The notes beneath the pieces are model-generated. The model was given only the letters and a program-made list of their open reading frames with translations. It did no database searches and was not told the DNA's origin. The position numbers and the translations under genes are program-made. From assembly GCA_002418185.1 (NCBI GenBank), contig DIDN01000013.1, positions 1 to 14,423 on the forward strand: a DNA stretch of 14,423 nt. The letters run 5' to 3'. Below are positions 8,413-13,621 of the stretch, in pieces (positions within the stretch are counted from its first letter, which is position 1; each line of letters starts with the position of its first letter). The stretch is from Deltaproteobacteria bacterium UBA5799 (GTDB lineage: Bacteria > Desulfobacterota > GWC2-55-46).

Positions 8413-9597
8413 ATGGAGCGCGGCAAAAAGACATGCCCGGTCTGCAGGTCGGAGTGCGTCTCGGTTTTCGCCGAGATGGCCGGCATGCCCGTCCATTGCA
8501 ACATACTGTGGCACACGCGCGAAAGCGCCCTCAAGGCCCGGAGGGGCGACATAAAGCTCGGCTTCTGCAGCGGATGCGGGCACATATTCAACACGGCCTT
8601 CGACCCCGAGGCCGTGAAATACACGCAGGAGTACGAGAACTCGCTCCACTTCTCGCCTTTCTTCCAGGACTACGCGAGGTCGCTGGCGGTAAAGCTCATC
8701 GAGAAGTTCAACCTGTACGGGAAGGACATAATCGAGATAGGCTGCGGCAAGGGCGAGTTCCTCGTGCTCCTGAGCGAGCTGGGCGGGAATAGGGGCGTGG
8801 GCTTTGATACGAGCTACGTCCACGAGAGGATGGAGAACAGGGACAACAGGGTCGTTTTCATCCAGGACCTCTACTCGGAGCAGTATTCGGAATACAAGGG
8901 AGACTTGATCTGCAGCCGGCAGGTGCTCGAGCACATAGAGTCGCCGAGGGCTTTCATGGAAAAGATGAGGAAAGCCCTCGGCGAGAGGACCGGGACAGTG
9001 GTCTTTTTCGAGGTCCCAAATGTACTCTATACCTTCAGGGAACTCGCGATATGGGACATAATCTACGAGCACTGCTCCTACTTCAGCTCAGTTTCGCTCG
9101 CGAAGCTCCTTGCGTCGACCGGGTTCAGGACGGTAAGCATAGAGGAGTCGTTCGAGGGGCAGTTCCTCTGCACAGAGGCGTTCCCGACGGCGGAAACCGA
9201 GGAGGCCGAGGTCCCCGGGCCGGGTTTCGGCCTGGCCGACCTGAAGACCGCTGCGGCCGCCTTCTCAAGGAGGTATACGGGCAAGATCCTGGCGTGGAAG
9301 GGCGAACTCGAGCGCATACGCGTAAAGGGGCAGCGGGCGGTCCTCTGGGGCGGCGGCTCCAAGGGCGTCTCCTTCCTCAATGCGCTGGGCGTGGCCGGGC
9401 AGATAGGGCACGTCATAGACATAAACCCGCACAAGCAGGGCAAGTACATACCTGGCACGGGCCAGGTGATCGAGCACCCGGATTTCCTCCGGGAATACTC
9501 CCCCGACATCATAATAGTCATGAACCCCAACTACATAAGCGAGATATGGCAGATGGTAAAGGAAATGGGGCTGACGACCAGCATCCTATGTGCTTAA
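8413..9597 (+). CDS. Diverged C-methyltransferase-family paralogue B (class I SAM fold)
   Basis: This is a 394-residue protein. Its zinc cysteines are C8, C11, C52 and C55. The SAM motif 'EIGCGKGEFL' (108-117) is identical to that of the preceding gene, as are several later blocks ('YEHCSYFS', 'GSKGVSFL' against 'GSKGVAFL'). H174 in 'VLEHI' and E219/H220 of the active site are kept, and Y74 matches the substrate-pocket tyrosine. The first tyrosine of the YxEH motif is isoleucine ('IIYEH'). That is the reverse of paralogue A, which has that tyrosine but lacks the other one. The start lies seven bases after the previous stop with only a weak ribosome site, so translation is probably coupled. 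It could methylate a sugar carbon, nitrogen or oxygen, or serve as partner to paralogue A. Confidence 0.85.
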   Translation: MERGKKTCPVCRSECVSVFAEMAGMPVHCNILWHTRESALKARRGDIKLGFCSGCGHIFNTAFDPEAVKYTQEYENSLHFSPFFQDYARSLAVKLIEKFNLYGKDIIEIGCGKGEFLVLLSELGGNRGVGFDTSYVHERMENRDNRVVFIQDLYSEQYSEYKGDLICSRQVLEHIESPRAFMEKMRKALGERTGTVVFFEVPNVLYTFRELAIWDIIYEHCSYFSSVSLAKLLASTGFRTVSIEESFEGQFLCTEAFPTAETEEAEVPGPGFGLADLKTAAAAFSRRYTGKILAWKGELERIRVKGQRAVLWGGGSKGVSFLNALGVAGQIGHVIDINPHKQGKYIPGTGQVIEHPDFLREYSPDIIIVMNPNYISEIWQMVKEMGLTTSILCA

Positions 9598-9606
9598 GGC
9601 GATAGC

Positions 9607-10497
9607 ATGGATAAGACCCCGAAGATAAGCATAGGCCTGCCCGTCTATAACGCAGAGCGTTACCTGAGGGACTCCATCGAATCGATCCTCGACCAGACCT
9701 TTGGCGATTTCGAGTTCGTCATCTCGGACAACGCGTCCACGGACTCGACATATAGTATCTGCGCCGAGTACGCCGCGCGGGACCGGAGGATCAGGCTGCA
9801 CAGGAACGCGAGGAACCTCGGCGCCGCCGACAACTTCAACCGCGTCTTCCGGCTCTCCCGCGCCGAATATTTCAAATGGGCGGCCTACGACGACGTCTGC
9901 TCGCCGCACTTCCTTGAGAGGTGCATTAAGGTCCTCGAAACCGAGCCGTCCGTGGTCCTGTGCTACCCGAAGACCGTCCTCATCGACGAGAACGGCGAGG
10001 AGATATGCAAGTACGACGACAGGCTCCACATCCCCTACGGCAGGCCCCACGAGCGCCTCGGGCACTTCCTCACCAAGGTGAACCTCGCTAACGCGGTTTT
10101 CGGCGTGATGCGAGCCCCGGTCCTCAGGGAGACAAAGCTACTCGGGAAGTATTTCGGCGCGGATTACGTGCTCCTCATGGAACTGTGCCTGAGGGGGAGG
10201 TTCCACGAGATCCAGGACCACCTCTTCCTGAGGCGCGACCACGAGAGGAACTCGAGGAGGCTTCCGAGGAACGAAATCGCCGTATGGTGGGATTCGTCGC
10301 GCAAAAGCGTCTACAAGTTCATTCAGAGCAAACTCGTGATGGAACAGTTCATAGCCATAAACCGCGCAAGCCTCGGGTGGTACGAAAAGGGACTCTGCTT
10401 CGCGCAGATATCGAGATGGGTCGCAAGGCAGTTCAAGGCCAAGGGCGGCAGGTACAAGGCCAATCTCAAACAACGGCTCCAGCTGCCAGGAGCGTAA
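9607..10497 (+). CDS. Glycosyltransferase family 2 (GT-A fold)
   Basis: This is a 296-residue protein. The N-terminus 'KISIGLPVYNAERYLRDSIESIL' (split over residues 6-28), 'FVISDNASTD' at 37-46 and the DxD-equivalent 'WAAYDDVCSP' with D95 and D96 define a typical GT2 enzyme. There are no clear membrane helices. The C-terminal third is basic, with many Lys and Arg, and may lie against the membrane. AAGG at 9596-9599 overlaps the upstream stop and serves the ATG at 9607. By position it is the last sugar-building gene before the exosortase, so it may transfer the methylated sugar made by the genes before it (inference). Confidence 0.93.
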   Translation: MDKTPKISIGLPVYNAERYLRDSIESILDQTFGDFEFVISDNASTDSTYSICAEYAARDRRIRLHRNARNLGAADNFNRVFRLSRAEYFKWAAYDDVCSPHFLERCIKVLETEPSVVLCYPKTVLIDENGEEICKYDDRLHIPYGRPHERLGHFLTKVNLANAVFGVMRAPVLRETKLLGKYFGADYVLLMELCLRGRFHEIQDHLFLRRDHERNSRRLPRNEIAVWWDSSRKSVYKFIQSKLVMEQFIAINRASLGWYEKGLCFAQISRWVARQFKAKGGRYKANLKQRLQLPGA

Positions 10498-10515
10498 GAA
10501 CGGAGAAACAGGGAC

Positions 10516-11418
10516 ATGGCCATTACCGGGAGCCGGATGATGGACGATACTCCAGGCGCGGGCGCCAGGACAAAGGTGCTCGCGATCCTCTTCTTCAGCG
10601 CCGGCATAGCGGCCGCCTTTTCAGAGCACCTGGCGAGGCTATACGGCCTGGCGATGGACAGCGAGCTGTATTCGCATATCGTCCTCATACCTGTTCTGAG
10701 CGCGTATCTCATGTATTCGAAAAGGAAGGAGGTCCTTTCGAGCGCGGCGTACGGGCCGACCTGCGGCATCCCGGTCCTCCTTGCCGGGGCCGCCGTCTTC
10801 ATAGCAGGAAGGAGCGTATTCCATGACGGCGGGAGCTTTCACCTCGCAGCCATGGTCCTCTCGGCCGTTGTCTTCTGGATAGGCGGCTTCGTAGCCGTCT
10901 TCGGAGCCGCATCGGCAAGGGCGGCCCTCTTCCCGCTCCTTTTTCTCCTCTTCGCGGTGCCGGTGCCGGAGGCGGCGATCGAGCCGCTCATACGTTTTCT
11001 TCAGAGGGGCTCGACCGAGGCCGCCTGGTTTTTCCTGAGCGCATCCGGCTCTCCTGTCGAGAGAGAGGGCTTTTTCTTTCATCTACCGGGGCTTACGGTC
11101 GAGGTCGCAAGGGAGTGCAGCGGGATACGTTCAAGCCTCGTCCTCTTCATCGCGGGGGTGATGGCATCGAGCATGTTCCTTCGCACGTGGCCGTGCAGGC
11201 TCGCCTTCGTCGCCGCCCTCTTCCCGATAGCGGTCGTTAAAAACGGGGTCAGGATAACCGTGCTCACGCTTGCGGGATACCACATAGACGAGCGGATGCT
11301 TTACGGCACCCTGCACACGCGGGGCGGGATACCTTTCTTCCTTCTGGCGCTCGTGATGGCCGGGGTCGTAATGTGGGCGCTTGCAAAGGTCGAAAGAAAG
11401 GCCGCAAGGGGCGGCTGA
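10516..11418 (+). CDS. Exosortase (EpsH/Xrt family transpeptidase)
   Basis: This 300-residue membrane protein has about eight hydrophobic segments. The catalytic triad is visible: C201 in 'ARECSGIRSSL', R246 in 'KNGVRI' and H267 in 'LHTRGGIPFF'. Exosortases cut C-terminal sorting signals at the outer face of the inner membrane and are thought to attach the protein to another molecule. They commonly sit in exopolysaccharide loci, as here. There is no fused EpsI domain and no separate EpsI gene in the window, and the subtype (XrtA, XrtD or other) cannot be set by eye. GGAG lies ten bases before the ATG at 10516. The in-frame ATGs at 10537 and 10540, after GGGAG, are plausible alternatives that would shorten the cytoplasmic lead. 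The stop codon lies in the loop of a strong inverted repeat. Confidence 0.93.
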   Translation: MAITGSRMMDDTPGAGARTKVLAILFFSAGIAAAFSEHLARLYGLAMDSELYSHIVLIPVLSAYLMYSKRKEVLSSAAYGPTCGIPVLLAGAAVFIAGRSVFHDGGSFHLAAMVLSAVVFWIGGFVAVFGAASARAALFPLLFLLFAVPVPEAAIEPLIRFLQRGSTEAAWFFLSASGSPVEREGFFFHLPGLTVEVARECSGIRSSLVLFIAGVMASSMFLRTWPCRLAFVAALFPIAVVKNGVRITVLTLAGYHIDERMLYGTLHTRGGIPFFLLALVMAGVVMWALAKVERKAARGG

Positions 11419-11434
11419 GCGCCCTTGCGGCCTT
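11398..11434. terminator. Inverted repeat at convergent gene ends, probable terminator
   Basis: A perfect 13-base stem (11398-11410 with 11422-11434, core GGCCGCAAGGG) has an 11-base loop that contains the exosortase stop codon TGA at 11416-11418. Read on the + strand the tail (TTCATGATTG) is only weakly T-rich. On the - strand the stem is followed by CCTTTCTTTC, which is better. It probably ends transcription of the - strand surface-protein gene and partly that of the + strand operon. Function is inferred from structure and position. Confidence 0.6.
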
Positions 11435-11475
11435 CATGATTGTGTCAGTCCATGCGGATTTCGGAGCTTCAGGAA

Positions 11476-11501
11476 GCCCGGGGCCTCTGGCAGCCCCGGG
11501 C
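11476..11501. repeat. GC-rich inverted repeat in the convergent intergenic gap
   Basis: A nine-base stem (11476-11484 with 11493-11501, CCCGGGGC type) has an eight-base loop and lies 19 bases past the stop of the - strand surface-protein gene. Neither strand shows a real T-tract after it. It may act as a 3'-end stabiliser or a weak terminator, but the sequence alone does not settle this. Confidence 0.45.
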
Positions 11502-11519
11502 CCGAGAAGCCGATACCTG

Positions 11520-13346
11520 CTACTTCTCCCGCCTCCTCCTGCCCACGAAGAGGGCGGCACCGACGGCTACAACCGAGAACGAGGCCGACAGCAGCGGGTG
11601 CTTGACCCCGTATACTATGGGAGTCAGCACTGTCCTGGTTGCGGCGCGGAGCACTTCGTGCCTGGCGATGAAGTCAGCGACCGGCGGGGAGACTCTGTAG
11701 TAGAAGTCGACGAACGCCCTGCCTATCGGGTTGGGCAGCAGGACGCTGTCCCTGAAGTCGCGGAGCACCATGACCTCTGGCTCCAGGTAGCTGCCGTAGG
11801 CCGCCGTGGCGATGAAACAGCCGCCGCCGCCGCCGGAACCAGACGACGATGAGGCCGGCGAACCGCCGTCATTCAGGGCGGCATTCGGGACCTCTACGGT
11901 CGTGGTCGCGGTTGCTGTCCCGCCCTGGTCGTCGGTCACCTTTACCACCGGGTTATAGGTGCCCGATGCGCTGTAAGTGAACTGTGTCGGCACGGTGGTC
12001 GTTACGGCGTCCACGACCCCGTTGCCGTCGAAGTCCCACTCGAACTTGACTATGGCGCCGTTGGGGTCGGACGCCTTGACGTCGAATTTGACCGAGACGG
12101 TAGAGCCTTCCTGGGACACTGTCCCGAGGAGCGAGACGACAATAGGCGGCTCGTTCGAGGCCGACTCGACCGATATTGAAATCGGCTCCGAGACCACCAC
12201 GGCGCCGCCGTTGTCCTTGACCCTCACGCTGGGCGAATAGGTCCCGGCGGACTGGTAGGTGTGCGGCGCGGACGGAACCGAGCCGGTGTCTGCGTCAAAT
12301 ACGCCGTCCCCGTCGAAATCCCACTCGTAGCTCACGATGAAGCCGTCGGCGTCCGCCGCCTCGGCTGACAGCTGGACCTGCAGCGGGGCCGAGCCCGAGA
12401 GCGCAGACGAGCTGAACGAGTTGATCGCCGGGGCCTGGTTGGAGGTCGTGAAGGTCTTGGCCGCGCTAACGGCCGTGTTGCCGGCCGCATCGGTCGAGAC
12501 AGCCCTGTAGCTGTATGCCGTGAAGCTCTGAAGACCGTTGAGGAGGACGGAATGGACGGTCGTAAGCGAGCTGTCAAGGGGTGTCGACGAAGCGAGCGAG
12601 CCGGAAAGGCCGAAATCCACCTGCGTTGTCGAGGGCTCGTTCGTCGTCCATGTCACAAGCGCCGACGAATTGGTCACGTCCTTTACGAGCAGGTTCGATA
12701 CTACAGGCGGGGCGGTGTCCGGCGCCGGCTCGGTCGTGAACTTGAAGTTACCCGAGACGGTCTTGTTGCCGGACGCGTCCGTGCTCAACACCCTGAAATT
12801 ATAGGCAGTGCCGGGTTTGAGCCCGGAAAGGGCATGCGAGTGGTTCTTTTTGAGGGACTGGTCGAGCGAGGTCGAGCTGCCGTACGAGGATGTCGTGCCG
12901 TACTCGGCCTGCGAGGTGGCCGGCTCGTCGGTTACCCACTTGACGACCGCGCCCGAATGCGTAATGTCGCTGGCGTAGATGCCGGTCAGGACCGGACCGG
13001 CGGTGTCGGACGGCATGTTCTTCGAGACCTCGTTTGAATAGCCGCTTTCCCGGCCCGCGGAGTTGTAGGCGGTCACGCTGAAATAATAGGTGCTGCCGGA
13101 CGCGAGGTCCTTTACGGCGTAATCCGTCGCGCTGCCGACATCGACCGTCTTTGAATAGGACCGTGTCTGCGTGCCGTAATGGACCTTGAACCCCGCCAGG
13201 TCCGTAAGGTTCGAGCCGTCCGTGTTCTTGCTCGGCGCGGTCCATTTGAGAAACGCCTCGCCTGCCAGCGCAGGCGGCGCGATGAGCAGAAGTACCGCAA
13301 TAACCGCGGCAGCCGAGAACGAGATTGGCTTTACTGACTTAGGCAT
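11520..13346 (-). CDS. Secreted FN3/PKD-repeat protein with CFI-box C-terminus
   Basis: This is a 608-residue protein. The signal peptide spans residues 1-28 ('AVIAVLLLIAPPALA', cleavage before G29). Three fibronectin-III-like domains follow (about 30-110, 115-206 and 208-300; the second and third are clearly similar, with 'STDASGN' and 'STDAAGN'). Two PKD domains come next (about 304-392 and 396-487; 'YEWDFDGDG' and 'FEWDFDGNG', each with a HTY- or FTY-type close). A Ser/Gly linker leads to the CFI-box from C510 ('CFIATAAYGS'), a roughly 70-residue amphipathic stretch, a hydrophobic helix (about 585-601) and a 'RRRREK' tail. This suggests an extracellular adhesin or matrix protein held at the envelope. 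There is no PEP-CTERM motif. CGGGGAGG sits six bases before the ATG. The leader carries a c-di-GMP-I riboswitch, so expression should follow c-di-GMP. The ligand or partner is unknown. Confidence 0.92.
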   Translation of the reverse strand: MPKSVKPISFSAAAVIAVLLLIAPPALAGEAFLKWTAPSKNTDGSNLTDLAGFKVHYGTQTRSYSKTVDVGSATDYAVKDLASGSTYYFSVTAYNSAGRESGYSNEVSKNMPSDTAGPVLTGIYASDITHSGAVVKWVTDEPATSQAEYGTTSSYGSSTSLDQSLKKNHSHALSGLKPGTAYNFRVLSTDASGNKTVSGNFKFTTEPAPDTAPPVVSNLLVKDVTNSSALVTWTTNEPSTTQVDFGLSGSLASSTPLDSSLTTVHSVLLNGLQSFTAYSYRAVSTDAAGNTAVSAAKTFTTSNQAPAINSFSSSALSGSAPLQVQLSAEAADADGFIVSYEWDFDGDGVFDADTGSVPSAPHTYQSAGTYSPSVRVKDNGGAVVVSEPISISVESASNEPPIVVSLLGTVSQEGSTVSVKFDVKASDPNGAIVKFEWDFDGNGVVDAVTTTVPTQFTYSASGTYNPVVKVTDDQGGTATATTTVEVPNAALNDGGSPASSSSGSGGGGGCFIATAAYGSYLEPEVMVLRDFRDSVLLPNPIGRAFVDFYYRVSPPVADFIARHEVLRAATRTVLTPIVYGVKHPLLSASFSVVAVGAALFVGRRRREK

Positions 13347-13352
13347 TTGCTA

Positions 13353-13359
13353 CCTCCCC
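13353..13359 (-). promoter_or_regulatory. Strong Shine-Dalgarno of the FN3/PKD gene
   Basis: On the - strand GGGGAGG lies six bases before the ATG at 13346. It lies just after the T-tract of the riboswitch terminator and outside the P1 and terminator stems. Control is therefore expected at transcription rather than by hiding this site. Confidence 0.85.
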
Positions 13360-13368
13360 GTTTTTTTG

Positions 13369-13400
13369 AAAAAAAACGCCAAAGGGGATCTCCTTTGGCG
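13369..13400 (-). terminator. Intrinsic terminator of the riboswitch expression platform
   Basis: On the - strand a perfect nine-base stem (CGCCAAAGG with CCTTTGGCG; 13392-13400 and 13377-13385) with a six-base loop is followed by eight T residues (13369-13376). It lies in the leader between the aptamer and the Shine-Dalgarno, so it would stop transcripts before the coding region. Its 5' arm (CAAAGG, 13392-13397) is the same strand needed for the aptamer's P1 helix. The two structures exclude each other. Confidence 0.92.
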
Positions 13401-13535
13401 GCTCGGCTGACATGGAAGCTGGGGAGGTCGAATGTGAGCGAATTACGTAGCGGGAAGCGTGTTGCCAGTCTTCTTTAGTCCCGTTTGCTCTGCGTCCCCC
13501 GGTTTCCCGGGGTTTGCCCTGAGCAAAGGATTCCC
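13385..13535 (-). promoter_or_regulatory. c-di-GMP-I (GEMM-I) riboswitch, predicted ON switch
   Basis: On the - strand the leader shows all parts of the class. The conserved core CAGGGCAAACC lies at 13511-13521. P2 is a perfect CCCCGG/CCGGGG stem with a GAAA tetraloop at 13503-13506, and is followed by GGGACGCAGAGC (13487-13498). P3 starts CGG-GAC-CTAA (13475-13483, bases shared) and closes with GTC (13409-13411) and CCG (13404-13406). P3 is extended by GAAG-A-CTGG pairing with CCAG-CTTC (13465-13473 with 13415-13422). The 3' end AGCCGAGCCGCC matches the family 3' core. P1 pairs CCTTTG (13524-13529) with CAAAGG (13392-13397), with a further GGGA/TCCC match. The G at 13517, the counterpart of G20 in the Vc2 aptamer, favours c-di-GMP over cGAMP. 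Because P1 takes the terminator's 5' arm, ligand binding should allow read-through. Confidence 0.92.
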
Positions 13536-13558
13536 AAAAAACATTTTTTTCGCTCGTC

Positions 13559-13564
13559 ATTGTA
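13559..13564 (-). promoter_or_regulatory. Candidate -10 box for the riboswitch leader
   Basis: TACAAT on the - strand, one base off the sigma-70 consensus, lies about 24 bases before the 5' strand of P1. A start site near 13550 would begin the RNA just ahead of the aptamer. I see no good -35 hexamer at 16-18 bases. The call depends on position and the -10 match alone. Confidence 0.4.
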
Positions 13565-13609
13565 TTAAATGGCGCGGCGGAGGTATGTGACCTTTATCAC
13601 CGTGAGCAC

Positions 13610-13615
13610 GAGGGA
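13610..13615 (+). promoter_or_regulatory. Ribosome binding site that decides a TTG start
   Basis: GAGGGA ends six bases before the TTG at 13622. The frame stays open upstream but offers no ATG or GTG with a comparable site nearby. The next in-frame candidate is a GTG at 13649 without a clear site. This supports TTG as the start codon of the partial gene that follows. Confidence 0.65.
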
Positions 13616-13621
13616 ATAGCA

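Noticed and set aside
11520..11823. PEP-CTERM sorting signal at the C-terminus of the FN3/PKD protein
   Set aside because: There is a hydrophobic helix and an Arg-rich tail, but no Pro-Glu-Pro motif before the helix. The recognisable motif is the CFI-box, about 75 residues earlier.
13385..13535. cGAMP-specific GEMM-Ib riboswitch
   Set aside because: The counterpart of Vc2 position 20 is G (13517). The cGAMP-preferring variants usually have A there. The unusual base at 13490 leaves some room for doubt.
13339..13560. A 73-codon open frame on the - strand upstream of and overlapping the start of the FN3/PKD gene
   Set aside because: It runs through the riboswitch aptamer and terminator, whose paired structure explains the sequence. 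Its start has no good ribosome site and the product has no recognisable features.
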